Assembly: GCA_964649825.1 (NCBI GenBank)
Contig: CAZYQW010000069.1
Span: forward strand, 72,757-136,756
Length of the DNA: 64,000 bases
Direction of reading: 5' to 3'
Source: CAZYQW01 sp964649825
GTDB lineage: Bacteria > Planctomycetota > B15-G4 > JADJEK01
The notes beneath the pieces are model-generated. The model did not search any database. It saw only the letters and a list, made by a program, of their open reading frames with translations, and was not told where the DNA came from. Position 1 is the stretch's first letter, and every line of letters begins with the position of its first letter. A program made the translations under genes and the position numbers. Positions 16,528 through 25,261 of the stretch are shown here, in pieces.

Positions 16528-17937
16528 TCAGGTGTCGTCCGAGTGAATGCCGTACTCCTTCATCTTCTCCCACAGGTTCTTGCGGCTGATCCCGAGGATC
16601 GACGCGGACTGCGCCTTGTGGTTGCCCGTGGTCTTCAGCACGCGCCGGATGTGCTCGGCCTCGGCTGCCTGCACGACCTCCTTCAACGTCGTCGCGCCGG
16701 CCGCGGGGATGTGCGTCGCGTTCTTGAACTTCGGTGACGGCAGCAGCAGGTGGTCCTTGCGCAGCTCGCGCGAGGAACCGGCCATCGCGATCGCTCGCTC
16801 GACCGAGTTCTCGAGCTCGCGGACGTTGCCGGGCCACGGATAGAGACAGAGCGCATCCATCACCTCGGGCGGAACCTCGTAGCGATCGCCCGGTTTGAAC
16901 CTCCGGATGAAATGGAAGATGAGCAGCGGGATGTCCTCCGAACGTTCGCGCAGCGGTGGGAGCCGCAGTGGAACCACGTTCAGGCGGTAGAAGAGGTCCT
17001 CGCGGAACCTCCCCTCGTCCATCAGTTCGGCGAGGCTCTTCTTGGTCGCAGTCACGACGCGGATGTCGACCGGGATCTCCTTCTGGCCGCCCACGCGCTC
17101 GATCACGCGCTCCTGGAGGGCGCGCAGGAGCTTCACCTGGATCGGCAGCGCAAGGTCGTCGATGTCGTCGAGGAAGAGCGTGCCGCCGTTCGCGAGCTCG
17201 AACCGCCCGAGCCGGTCCTTACGGGCGTCGGTGAACGCGCCGCGCTCATGCCCGAACAGCTCGGCCTCGATCAGCGACTCGGGGAGCGCCGCGCACGAGA
17301 GCGCGACGAACGGCCCCTCGCGGCGGGAGGAGTTGCGGTGGATCGCACGCGCGATCACCTCCTTGCCGGTCCCGCTCTCGCCTTCGATCAGCACCGACGC
17401 GTCGCTCGGCGCCACCGTCCGCACCACGTCGAGCACATCGGTCATCGCGGGGGCGGTCCCGACCACGTTCTCGAACCCCTCGAACTTGCCGAGGTCCTGC
17501 GACAGCGTACGATTCTGCTCCTCCAGCTTTCGCACACGCGACACGCGCGCGACGAGGAGGAGGAGCTCGTCGTTCATGAACGGCTTCAGGACGTAGTGGA
17601 ACGCGCCGTTCCGCATCGCGTCGACGGCCGACTCGACCGTCCCGTGGGCCGTGATCAGGATCACCTCGGTCGCGGTGTTCCGCTCGCGGACCGCCTTCAG
17701 GATCGCCAGTCCATCCGCCCCGGGCATCCGGAGGTCGGTGATGACCACGTCGAAGGTCGATCTGCGCAGCGCCTCGAGCGCCAGGTCCCCCGTCGCGAGG
17801 CTCGTCACGCGATGGCCGACGTCGGCCAGATCGTCCGCGAGAGTGATACGGATCGTCTCCTCGTCGTCGACGAGCAGGACGTCCAGGGGCATCGACGGGC
17901 GGGTCGGATCCTCTTTACGCTCGGTCTCGGTCGGCAT
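16528..17937 (-). CDS. Sigma-54-dependent response regulator (NtrC family)
   Basis: A protein of 469 residues with three domains: an N-terminal receiver (acid pair Asp24-Asp25, phosphoacceptor Asp68 in ITDLRMPG, Lys118), an AAA+ core (Walker A GESGTGKE at 186-193) and a C-terminal Fis-type helix-turn-helix (HKAQSASILGISRKNLWEKM). Two core motifs differ from the textbook: the sigma-54 contact loop reads GAFTDA (233-238) instead of GAFTGA, and Walker B reads FLDD (255-258) instead of FLDE. The start at ATG 17937 has AAGAG 5 bases upstream; ATG 17892 is an alternative. No sensor kinase gene is adjacent. It diverges from gmhA across 141 bases. Confidence 0.92.
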   Translation of the reverse strand: MPTETERKEDPTRPSMPLDVLLVDDEETIRITLADDLADVGHRVTSLATGDLALEALRRSTFDVVITDLRMPGADGLAILKAVRERNTATEVILITAHGTVESAVDAMRNGAFHYVLKPFMNDELLLLVARVSRVRKLEEQNRTLSQDLGKFEGFENVVGTAPAMTDVLDVVRTVAPSDASVLIEGESGTGKEVIARAIHRNSSRREGPFVALSCAALPESLIEAELFGHERGAFTDARKDRLGRFELANGGTLFLDDIDDLALPIQVKLLRALQERVIERVGGQKEIPVDIRVVTATKKSLAELMDEGRFREDLFYRLNVVPLRLPPLRERSEDIPLLIFHFIRRFKPGDRYEVPPEVMDALCLYPWPGNVRELENSVERAIAMAGSSRELRKDHLLLPSPKFKNATHIPAAGATTLKEVVQAAEAEHIRRVLKTTGNHKAQSASILGISRKNLWEKMKEYGIHSDDT

Positions 17938-18078
17938 CGGCTCTTTCCACGCCGCGTTGAAGCGGACGCTCCTTGGATCTAGGTTGAGACGCGCGGATCG
18001 TTTTCGACGGAGGCTCCGGCTCTCACTCTAGTCTTTCGCCGGGAGCCGCCTCAACCGAGGAAGGACAGGAACCGCCCA

Positions 18079-18675
18079 ATGGATGGAGATGCAGCGGAAT
18101 CGATCGAGCGCGTGCGCCGAGCATTCGACGAGCACGCGGCCACGCTCGAGGCGGCGCGGGAATCGCTTCCCGGCTCGATCGCCCGGGCGGGGGCGGCCGT
18201 CATCGCGGCATTCCGGGCGGGCGGCAAGGTGCTCACGTTCGGCAACGGCGGCTCTTTCTCCGACGCGCTCCACCTCGAGGGCGAGCTCACGAACCGGTTC
18301 TGCCGCGACCACGAGGGACTGCCCGCGATCTGCCTCGGCGCCGGCCAGGCGTCGCTGACCGCCACCGCCAACGACTACTCCTACGCGGATCTGTTCGCGC
18401 GGCTCGTCCGCGCCTACGGCAAGCCCGGCGACGTTGCGATCGGCCTCACCACGAGCGGCGGCTCCGAGAACGTGATCCGAGGACTGGCGGCGGCGCGCAC
18501 CCTCGGCGTGACGGCCATCGCGCTGACCGGACGAACCGGCGGACGCGCGCGAGAGCACGCCGACGTCCTGATCAACGTCCCCAGCGATCGGACGCCGCGG
18601 ATCCAGGAGATGCACATCATCGCGATCCACTCGATCTGCGAGATGGTCGAAGACGCTCTCTTCCCACCGACGTGA
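18079..18675 (+). CDS. gmhA: Phosphoheptose isomerase (SIS domain)
   Basis: A protein of 198 residues, the usual GmhA length. It carries GNGGSFSDALH (55-65), where His65 and Glu69 occupy the metal or catalytic positions of the family, and a C-terminal HIIAIHSICEMVED helix that matches 'eiHi..iH.lCe.vE'. The reaction converts sedoheptulose 7-phosphate to D-glycero-D-manno-heptose 7-phosphate, the first step toward ADP-heptose for LPS cores or GDP-heptose for surface layers. Its stop overlaps the GTG of gmhB. It heads a two-gene rightward operon with its promoter in the gap shared with the response regulator. Confidence 0.9.
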   Translation: MDGDAAESIERVRRAFDEHAATLEAARESLPGSIARAGAAVIAAFRAGGKVLTFGNGGSFSDALHLEGELTNRFCRDHEGLPAICLGAGQASLTATANDYSYADLFARLVRAYGKPGDVAIGLTTSGGSENVIRGLAAARTLGVTAIALTGRTGGRAREHADVLINVPSDRTPRIQEMHIIAIHSICEMVEDALFPPT

Positions 18676-19277
18676 GCCGGCCCGGACGACGCGCGGCGTT
18701 CCTCGATCGCGACGGCACGCTCATCGTCGAGCGCGACGGCTTCCTCACGAGTCCGCGGCAGCTCCGCCTCCTCGGCGGCGCCGGCGCGTCGATCCGCCGC
18801 TTGAACGACGCCGGCTATGTCGTCGTCCTCGTGACCAATCAATCAGGGGTCGCACGCGGACTCCTCGACGAGTCCACCCTCGAACGGATCCATGCCGAGC
18901 TCCTCCGACGGCTCCGCCGGCACGGCGCGCGGATCGATGCGATCCGCTACTGTCCCCACCATCCGACCGAAGGAACGGGGCGTTACCGGCGCCGCTGTGC
19001 TTGCCGCAAGCCCCTCCCCGGCATGATCGTCCGCGCGGCCCGCGAGCTCGATCTCGACCTCGAACGCTCGGTCGTGATCGGGGACGACCTGCGCGACGTC
19101 CAGCTTGCGGCCGGCACGAAGCTCCGGCCGTTCCTCGTGCGGACCGGGAAGGGAAGGCGAAGCGAAGCGGACGCGCGGCGACTGCTCGGCCGCCGCCTCA
19201 CGGTCGTCGACCGATTGGCCGACGCCGTCGACTTGCTGACGACGGGGGGCCGCGCGGCCGGTCCTGCCGACGCCTAA
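18672..19277 (+). CDS. gmhB: D-glycero-D-manno-heptose-1,7-bisphosphate 7-phosphatase
   Basis: A HAD-superfamily phosphatase of 201 residues. LDRDGT (11-16) holds nucleophile Asp12 and acid Asp14, VTNQSGVARG is motif II, and the zinc loop is Cys94-x-His96 with Cys109-x-Cys111, followed by RKPLPGM. VVIGDDLRDVQLA is the late Asp pair. These features match GmhB, which removes the 7-phosphate of heptose bisphosphate. The start is GTG 18672, overlapping the gmhA stop (GTGA), so translation is coupled. The heptose pathway kinase HldE is not in the window. A large palindromic element begins five bases after the stop. Confidence 0.92.
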   Translation: MSRPGRRAAFLDRDGTLIVERDGFLTSPRQLRLLGGAGASIRRLNDAGYVVVLVTNQSGVARGLLDESTLERIHAELLRRLRRHGARIDAIRYCPHHPTEGTGRYRRRCACRKPLPGMIVRAARELDLDLERSVVIGDDLRDVQLAAGTKLRPFLVRTGKGRRSEADARRLLGRRLTVVDRLADAVDLLTTGGRAAGPADA

Positions 19278-19282
19278 TCTAA

Positions 19283-19440
19283 CAGCCCGTGGTGAAAGTG
19301 CTTTCGAAGCGAGGCGAGGTCATCGCGACCGAGATCGAGGCGCAGGACCGCAGGCGTACTGCCTGTACGTCGAGAATCCTGCAACGAAGAGATCGGTCGC
19401 GAGGACCCGCCGCAGCCGAAATGACTTTCACCACGGGCGG
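19283..19440. repeat. Nested palindromic element between convergent genes
   Basis: Outer arms of 15 bp, GCCCGTGGTGAAAGT (19285-19299) and ACTTTCACCACGGGC (19424-19438), are perfectly complementary. Inside them CGCGACCGA (19324-19332) pairs with TCGGTCGCG (19393-19401), GCAGGA (19342-19347) with TCCTGC (19377-19382), and CAGGC (19351-19355) with GCCTG (19361-19365). The whole can fold into one long branched hairpin. It fills the gap between gmhB and the leftward FemAB-like gene, so it may end transcription from both sides. It also looks like a non-autonomous palindromic repeat. I see no second copy in this window. Confidence 0.75.
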
Positions 19441-19445
19441 CTAAA

Positions 19446-20480
19446 CTAAGGCAGGTACCGCATCAACCGCGGCCCGAGCGCCTTCACGAGCGGAACCGGC
19501 AGGCGGCTCCACACGTTCTTCACGACGTCGAACTTCGGGTTCGACGGGTTCACGGACGGGATCGCGGCGGCGCCGCGCAGGATGTAGTCGTAGCAGAGCG
19601 GCGCCGGCTCGAAGCCCATGTTCTTCTTGAACTGGGCAGCGCCGGTGCCGGCGCGGCTGCGCCCGAAGTCGTAGCGACGGAGGCCGCGCTTCACCGCCTC
19701 CTCCATCAGCCGCCAGTACATGTAGTTCATCGAACCAAGACGCTCGGCGGCGGGCTCCGCGCCGGAGTAGTACGGCATCAGCGTGTCGCGGAAGACGAAG
19801 GAGATCACGGCGGCGATGATCCGCCCCTCGTGCCGTACCCCGTGCACCATCGCGTCGCGGTCGAAACGATCGAGGATGTCCTGGAAGTACGCGCGGGAGA
19901 AGACCGGCGACCCCAGCGACCGCTTGTTCTTCACGAACAGGTCGTAGAACGCGTCGAGCAGCGCCGGCCCTTCCTCGAGTTCCATCCCGTATCGATCGCG
20001 CGCGTGCCGCGTGGCCGCTCGCGACTTCCGCGGGATCATCGCGAGGCACTCGTCCACGTCGGCGGGCAGGTCGCGCAGGAACGTGCAGTAGAGGTTCGAT
20101 CGCGCGAGCTCGACCTCGGGGACGTGCATGCAGCGGAACTCGACGTACTTCGCGTCCAACGCGTCCGCCCGCTCGCGCGCCGCGTCGACGAGCGCGCTCT
20201 CGCCGCGTCCGCCATCGGCGAGAGCCCCGCCGTAGACCGCGTACGGCACCGAGATGAGCGCCCGACCGAGGAGGGGCGACCTCACCTCGAAGAGCGGCAG
20301 CACCCCGCGGAACGCCGCGTCGGCTTCGGCCACGAGGTACTCGGGGCGATGGCCGAAGAACCGCACTACGAGGTCTCGCCACGCGGTTCGATGGAAGAAC
20401 GTACCGTGCGGGTGGGCAAGGACGAACGCGTCCCAGTCGCCGTCCTCGCCCGCGGCCAGCGTGCGCACCACGACGCTCAT
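19446..20480 (-). CDS. FemAB-like acyltransferase, XrtA/PEP-CTERM associated type
   Basis: A protein of 344 residues with a GNAT-like FemAB fold. Hallmarks are SVPYAVYGGAL near residue 86, SMNYMYWRLMEEAVKRG, then RYDFGRSRAGTGAAQFKKN and MGFEPAPLCYDY. This run matches the 'FDFGRSk.GTG...FKk.WGFEP' signature of the FemAB-related family described with exosortase A systems. The start is ATG 20480, which overlaps the stop of the membrane glycosyltransferase gene (ATGA). A longer open frame through that neighbour is a shadow. The molecular reaction is unproven. By analogy it transfers an acyl or aminoacyl group, perhaps onto a polysaccharide. It is the last gene of a leftward string of four. Confidence 0.82.
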   Translation of the reverse strand: MSVVVRTLAAGEDGDWDAFVLAHPHGTFFHRTAWRDLVVRFFGHRPEYLVAEADAAFRGVLPLFEVRSPLLGRALISVPYAVYGGALADGGRGESALVDAARERADALDAKYVEFRCMHVPEVELARSNLYCTFLRDLPADVDECLAMIPRKSRAATRHARDRYGMELEEGPALLDAFYDLFVKNKRSLGSPVFSRAYFQDILDRFDRDAMVHGVRHEGRIIAAVISFVFRDTLMPYYSGAEPAAERLGSMNYMYWRLMEEAVKRGLRRYDFGRSRAGTGAAQFKKNMGFEPAPLCYDYILRGAAAIPSVNPSNPKFDVVKNVWSRLPVPLVKALGPRLMRYLP

Positions 20481-21934
20481 CGGCGGGCTCCGGTCCGGTA
20501 GACCGTCAGGAGGTTCCAGTGGTAGTCGAGACGACGAACGCCGAAGCGGGCATCGACCGCGCCGTTCTCCCGGAGCCAGGTCTGGAACTCGGCATGTCCC
20601 GTCGCGGGGAGGGCCTGGAACTTGTTGTCGGGGATCACGAACCAGGCTTCGGGTCGGACCCGGCGCAGGGTATCGAGCTGCGCCTTCGTCGGAGGAAGCT
20701 CCTCGAACACGAGCGGGAACGGTGGCTCGCCGGTTCCCTCCAACAGCCAGCGATCGAGACCCCACAGGAAGTACCCGAGCAGCGTGTGGCTCTCGGAGTA
20801 GAGCGACTGCCCGGCTTGCAGCTCGCGCTCGACGTGCTCGCTCGCCGCCGCGAAGTCGTGACGGTCTCCGTCGCGGAGGTTCGACACCACGCCCGGCGCG
20901 AGCGGCGCGAGCACGGCCACCAGGACGGCGGCCCGCGCCACGCCGGCGCCGCGATCGATCGCAACCGTCATCCGTTCGACCCCCACCCCGCACAAGAGCA
21001 GGACGGAAGGCATCCCGGCCATCGCGTACCGGGCCTGCGCCTCGACGGAGAAGAGCGTCAAGACGCAGAGCAGGACCACCGGGGCGATCGCGGAGGCGAG
21101 CAGGAACGGCGCGCGGGGACGCGACTCGACGTTCTGTACGAATGCTCCGATCGCGGCCAGCAGGATCAGCAGCGGCGTCACGTTGAACGCCAGGCCGAGG
21201 AGGAACTGGAACGCGTCGTACCCGTGGCCGCCCGCGCCGGACATCACGTTCAGCACGGGTGCGGAGAGCGGCGGGACGAGGAGCACCGCGCCGCCGAGGG
21301 CCAGGATTCCGCCCACCAGCCAGAGCCGCCCGCGCCGATCGATCCCCGTGACGCCGGATCTGGCGGCCAGGACGGCGGCGCCAGCCGCGGCGAGGATTCC
21401 CGTGGAGTGCGTCGCCCCGGCGAGGATCAGCAGCAGGAACGTCGCGACCCAATCGTGCAGGCCACCCCCCCCCCTCAGAGCCCGGTGGACCCGCCCGAGA
21501 ATCAGGATCGATACGAGGAAGAGCGGCGCGTAGTAGCGCGACAGGCCGCTGTAGTACTGATGCCACGGCCAGAAGGCGCAGACCCACGCCGCGGCGGTCG
21601 CCGCCCGAACTCCGACCAACTCCGTTCCCACTCGCCGCAGCACCAAGGGGGTGAGCAGCCCGCAGAGGACGGGGAGCAGGCGGAGCGCGAAGACGTCGAG
21701 GCCGAACAACTCGGTGAAGAGCCGAGCGGCCGCGAACGTCACCGGCCACGCGCGGACGGCCGACGGCGTCGGCTCGGCAAACATGTTCTCGGAGTTCCGC
21801 AACGAGTAGAGCTCGTCGTCGTCGATCTCGAACTCGAACAGGAACGGCACACGCACGAGCGCCGCGACCAGAAGGAGCGCAACGTCCGTGACGAGGACCC
21901 CGCGAAACCGAGGAAGGAGGCGATCAAGTTTCAA
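20477..21934 (-). CDS. GT39/ArnT-like membrane glycosyltransferase
   Basis: A protein of 485 residues with about 11-12 hydrophobic helices and a soluble C-terminal third. The first extracytoplasmic loop contains FEIDDDELYSLRNSE, with the acidic pair characteristic of GT-C enzymes (as the D-E motif of ArnT, PMT and related families). LSRYYAPLF follows after the third helix. These enzymes use polyprenyl-phosphate sugars on the periplasmic side. The gene overlaps both neighbours: the family-2 transferase upstream by 11 bases and the FemAB-like gene by 4. Either adjacent family-2 protein could supply the polyprenyl-phosphate sugar donor. The acceptor is unknown. Confidence 0.8.
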   Translation of the reverse strand: MKLDRLLPRFRGVLVTDVALLLVAALVRVPFLFEFEIDDDELYSLRNSENMFAEPTPSAVRAWPVTFAAARLFTELFGLDVFALRLLPVLCGLLTPLVLRRVGTELVGVRAATAAAWVCAFWPWHQYYSGLSRYYAPLFLVSILILGRVHRALRGGGGLHDWVATFLLLILAGATHSTGILAAAGAAVLAARSGVTGIDRRGRLWLVGGILALGGAVLLVPPLSAPVLNVMSGAGGHGYDAFQFLLGLAFNVTPLLILLAAIGAFVQNVESRPRAPFLLASAIAPVVLLCVLTLFSVEAQARYAMAGMPSVLLLCGVGVERMTVAIDRGAGVARAAVLVAVLAPLAPGVVSNLRDGDRHDFAAASEHVERELQAGQSLYSESHTLLGYFLWGLDRWLLEGTGEPPFPLVFEELPPTKAQLDTLRRVRPEAWFVIPDNKFQALPATGHAEFQTWLRENGAVDARFGVRRLDYHWNLLTVYRTGARR

Positions 21935-23021
21935 CCGTCGACTCTACCGCTTCGTCTTCCCGGTCTTCCGTATCGTCCCGTCCCGCGCTCTTCGGCTCCC
22001 CGTCGCTCGGCGGGTCGACGTCGCGGCGCCCGCTCCGCCGGCGCTGCTGGCGACTCGACCGCGCGGCCTCCTCCGCCTCCTCGTACAGCCGGTACTCCTT
22101 GAGGTTCTTCGCCTGCAGGAAGATGATCATCTCGCCGACGAGCCCGAGCGCGAAGATCTGCACCCCGAGCGTGATCAGGACGACGCCCACCACGAACGCG
22201 GCTCGGTTGCGGAGCGGCTCGCCGCCGAGCACGAGCGCGTCCAGAGCGAGGTAGCCGCACGTCACCGATCCGATCAGGATCGATGAGAACCCGGCGAACC
22301 CGAAGAACCGGAGCGGTGCCCGCGTGAACTTCGACAGGAAGAGCAGGTTGATGACGTCGAGGAACCGCCGCACGTAGACGCCGATCCCGAAGAACCCGCT
22401 CTTGCCGCGCTCGCGCAGGTGGCGCACCTTCGCCTCGCCAACGCGGAAGCCGTGCCGGTGCGCCATGATCGGCAGGAACCGGACCATGTCGCCTTGTATG
22501 GTCACGTCCTCGAGCACCTTGCGGCGCATCGCGCGCACCGGACAGTTCATGTCGTGGAGCCGAACGCCGGTCAGGACGCGCATCACGGCGTTGAAGATGA
22601 TCGACTGCAGCCGGTTGATCAGCGGATCGACGCGCCGGAGTCGATGCCCCGCCACCACGTCGTAGCCGTCGTCGATCGCGTCCAGCATGCGATGGATGTC
22701 CGACGGCTCGATCTGCAAGTACGGGGTCAACGTGACGACGACCTGACCGCTCGTGATCCGAAACCCCGCGGCGAGCGCGATCGACTCGCCGAACGGGTGA
22801 TTCAGTCGCACGAGGCGCACGTTCTCGCCCGGCGGACGCGCCGCCTGGGCCGCCTTGAACACCTCGTCCGAAACGCCGTCGAGCACGACGACGAACTCGG
22901 TTTCCACGCCGCGCTGGCGCAGCTCGGCTCCGTAGCTTTGGAGCACCTCGCCGAGTTCGGAGACTTTGTCCCCGACCGGGATGACGACGCTGACCTGCGG
23001 CCGTTTCGGTTCCGCGCTCAC
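21924..23021 (-). CDS. Membrane-anchored family 2 glycosyltransferase
   Basis: A protein of 365 residues with a GT-A domain (SVVIPVGDKVSELGEVL at about 11-27; a degenerate acidic region TLTPYLQIEPSDI where most relatives read DxDlQ). Two C-terminal membrane helices follow (about 258-275 and 292-315), then a charged cytoplasmic tail of some 50 residues. The start GTG at 23021 overlaps the stop of the neighbouring GT2 gene (GTGA). The lack of the usual 'DGDLQ' in this copy contrasts with its neighbour and suggests it may have a different role, perhaps non-catalytic. A phrase RLHDMNCPVRAM resembles the dolichol/undecaprenyl-phosphate mannosyltransferase-like subgroup. Confidence 0.82.
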   Translation of the reverse strand: MSAEPKRPQVSVVIPVGDKVSELGEVLQSYGAELRQRGVETEFVVVLDGVSDEVFKAAQAARPPGENVRLVRLNHPFGESIALAAGFRITSGQVVVTLTPYLQIEPSDIHRMLDAIDDGYDVVAGHRLRRVDPLINRLQSIIFNAVMRVLTGVRLHDMNCPVRAMRRKVLEDVTIQGDMVRFLPIMAHRHGFRVGEAKVRHLRERGKSGFFGIGVYVRRFLDVINLLFLSKFTRAPLRFFGFAGFSSILIGSVTCGYLALDALVLGGEPLRNRAAFVVGVVLITLGVQIFALGLVGEMIIFLQAKNLKEYRLYEEAEEAARSSRQQRRRSGRRDVDPPSDGEPKSAGRDDTEDREDEAVESTVET

Positions 23022-23977
23022 GCCAAGCTCCGGACCGGTTCCTCGCGCAGGACCAGCCGCGGGCTGGCGCGCAGGACGTGCACCGCGAGCTCCGCGAGGA
23101 GTCCGAGCATGACGAAGTACGTGCCGAGGTAGACGGTGAGGATGAGGATGGTCGGAAAGATGACGGTGGACGAATCCACGATGGTGCCCTTGGTGTGGTC
23201 GACGTAGGTGAATGGGATCAACGCCGCCGCGCTGAGGAAGCAGGGGATCGACCAGAGACCGAACCAGTGCAGGGGTCGTGCCGCGAAACGCGTCAGCATC
23301 CTCAATGCGACGAGATCGTACAGCACCCGGATCGTGCGGCCGATCCCGTACTTCGACGTTCCATGTCGGCGGGGATGGTGGCGCACGACCACCTCGGTCA
23401 CCCGGGCTCCCACCAACCCCGCCAGCGCCGGTATGTACCGGTGCATCTCGGAGTAGAGCGGCAGTGCCTTGACGAACGACGCTCGATACCCCTTCAGGGT
23501 GCAGCCGAAGTCGTGGATCCGCACGCCGGTCAGGCTCGACAGCATCCGATTGGCGACCCGAGATGGAAAGCGGCGGGAGAAGAACGGCTCCTTGCGGTCG
23601 CGCCGCCAGCCCGAGACGAGGTCGTACCCTTCGTCGAGCAGGAGGAGGATCGTCGGGATGTCCTGGGGATCGTTCTGCAGGTCGCCGTCCATCGTGACGA
23701 TGTAGCGGCCGGCCGCGTGATCGAAGCCGGCGGCCAGGGCGGCGGTCTGCCCGAAGTTCTTGCGCAGGCGCATCACGCGCAGGCAATCGAACCGTTTCCC
23801 CTCGGCCCGGAGTCGCTCTACCGTCCGATCCTCGCTGCCGTCGTCGACGAACAACACCTCGTACGTTCGACCGGACCGTCGCATCACGGATTCGACCGAC
23901 CGGACGAGGGGGATCACGTTGTCCTCCTCGTTGAACACGGGCACGAGGATGGTGACGTCGGGGTTTTCGGGTTTCAT
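23018..23977 (-). CDS. Polyprenyl-phosphate sugar transferase-like family 2 glycosyltransferase
   Basis: A protein of 319 residues of the DPM1/ArnC-like type. It carries ILVPVFNEEDNVIPLV near the N-terminus, EVLFVDDGSEDRT, the donor/metal motif MDGDLQNDPQD, VSGWRRDR, and RIHDFGCTLKGYR. Two C-terminal membrane helices follow. Such enzymes make undecaprenyl- or dolichyl-phosphate sugars from nucleotide sugars, which would feed the two GT-C proteins of the locus. The start is ATG 23977. Upstream open codons lack family similarity. It is the first gene of the leftward string ending with the FemAB-like gene, divergent from the hydrolase-like gene across 275 bases. Confidence 0.88.
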   Translation of the reverse strand: MKPENPDVTILVPVFNEEDNVIPLVRSVESVMRRSGRTYEVLFVDDGSEDRTVERLRAEGKRFDCLRVMRLRKNFGQTAALAAGFDHAAGRYIVTMDGDLQNDPQDIPTILLLLDEGYDLVSGWRRDRKEPFFSRRFPSRVANRMLSSLTGVRIHDFGCTLKGYRASFVKALPLYSEMHRYIPALAGLVGARVTEVVVRHHPRRHGTSKYGIGRTIRVLYDLVALRMLTRFAARPLHWFGLWSIPCFLSAAALIPFTYVDHTKGTIVDSSTVIFPTILILTVYLGTYFVMLGLLAELAVHVLRASPRLVLREEPVRSLA

Positions 23978-24252
23978 CGCATGGGGCAGCGGTTCGGGAA
24001 TCTCGGGTCGTCGCTTCACCTTGGTCGACCGGTTTTCGACCCGACCGCCTCCCATCGGCTTTCGTCGGGTCGTGGGCTCCAGCTTGAACGACGCCGGCCC
24101 GCCCGGCGGAGTTCGGTTCCAACATATCCAACCCGGTCCGGTTTCGATGGGGTGTGTACGGCAGTCCCGCCGAGAGTGGCCGCGGGAGTCGCCCGGATTC
24201 CGCTCAAGTCTCGGGGGCCTGGTGGTCGATTCGAGCAAAAAGAGGTAATGCG

Positions 24253-25128
24253 ATGCCGAAGAGCCTGAAAAACCTCCTGCTCTTCGCGGGGCTCCTGTAC
24301 CTGATCTCGCTCCCGGTCTCGATCGTCCTCGGCGGCGCGCTCTTCGCTCGTCCGCTCCGTGAGCCGTTCTCATGGACCGAGTTCGTGAAGGACGTTCCCC
24401 AGGACTGGGACCGCTCGTTCCTCAACTCCGCGAAGGAAGTCGAGATCCCGATCGGCGCGCGCGCGAAGCTCCGGGGCACCATCATCGGCGGCGACTCGAC
24501 GACGACCGTGATCGTGCTTCATGAAGCCCGATCGAACCGCGCGGCGGCCCTCGAGGTCGGCTACTCCCTGTGGCGCGCGGGATTTGGAGTCTTGCTCCTG
24601 GATCGACGTGCGCACGGCGCGAGCGACGGTGAGATCCTGGCCCTCTTCGCGGGCGAGGCGGACGACGTGTCCGCCGTGATCGATCGGCTCGTCGAAGAGC
24701 AGTGGAGCGGCACCTCGCGCATTGCCGTCTACGGCATCGGGGATGGGGGCACCAGCGCGCTGATCGCCGCCTCGCGCGACCAGCGGATCGACGCGGTCAT
24801 CGCCGAGCGCCCGGCGCGAACGGCCGAGGAGTTCGTGGCCTCGACGTTCAGCTCCTTCTGCAAGCTCCCCGCGTCTCTGCTGATCGTGCAGGCGAAGCTC
24901 GCGGTGCTCGGCATGAAGTTCCTGTCCGACGAGCCGCTCTCCGCGTTCGATGCACGGGATGCTCTGGTCGCGCTGAATACACCCTGCCTCATCCTCGAAT
25001 CGCGCCTCCGGTCGAGCGAGGCCGACGACGTGTTCCAATTGATCCCGGCGAGCCGCCGCGACATCCGCCGGGGTTCCCCCGAAGCTCTCCGCGCGCAATC
25101 GATCGAGTTCTTGAAGCTCCGACTCTGA
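24253..25128 (+). CDS. Alpha/beta-hydrolase fold protein lacking the catalytic serine
   Basis: A protein of 291 residues with an N-terminal signal anchor (about 7-31) and an alpha/beta-hydrolase domain: VIVLHEARSN strand, VLLLDRRAHGASDG (119-126 carries the 'D.rg.G.S.G' turn), and the nucleophile elbow region. The elbow reads VYGIGDGGTSAL where the family has YGISMGG, so Gly163 stands at the position of the nucleophilic serine and Asp164 follows. Catalysis of the normal kind looks lost. The start ATG 24253 has AGAGG seven bases upstream. It is divergent from the GT2 gene and 133 bases before the long TPR protein. Confidence 0.75.
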   Translation: MPKSLKNLLLFAGLLYLISLPVSIVLGGALFARPLREPFSWTEFVKDVPQDWDRSFLNSAKEVEIPIGARAKLRGTIIGGDSTTTVIVLHEARSNRAAALEVGYSLWRAGFGVLLLDRRAHGASDGEILALFAGEADDVSAVIDRLVEEQWSGTSRIAVYGIGDGGTSALIAASRDQRIDAVIAERPARTAEEFVASTFSSFCKLPASLLIVQAKLAVLGMKFLSDEPLSAFDARDALVALNTPCLILESRLRSSEADDVFQLIPASRRDIRRGSPEALRAQSIEFLKLRL

Positions 25129-25261
25129 CCCGGCGCAAGGACGCGTCCACCCGTCGATCCGGCGGCCCGCCTCGTCCGCGGACTTGCGCGAGCCTTCGAG
25201 TTGGCCTGAAATGAGCAACGGAGCAAGCGCGGCGCCCATCCGCCGCCGAATCGAGTGACGC

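Noticed and set aside
19446..21749. A 767-codon frame that would fuse the FemAB-like protein to an N-terminal extension
   Set aside because: The extra part is a frame-shifted shadow of the GT39-like gene. The FemAB-like start at 20480 overlaps that gene's stop in a normal ATGA quartet.
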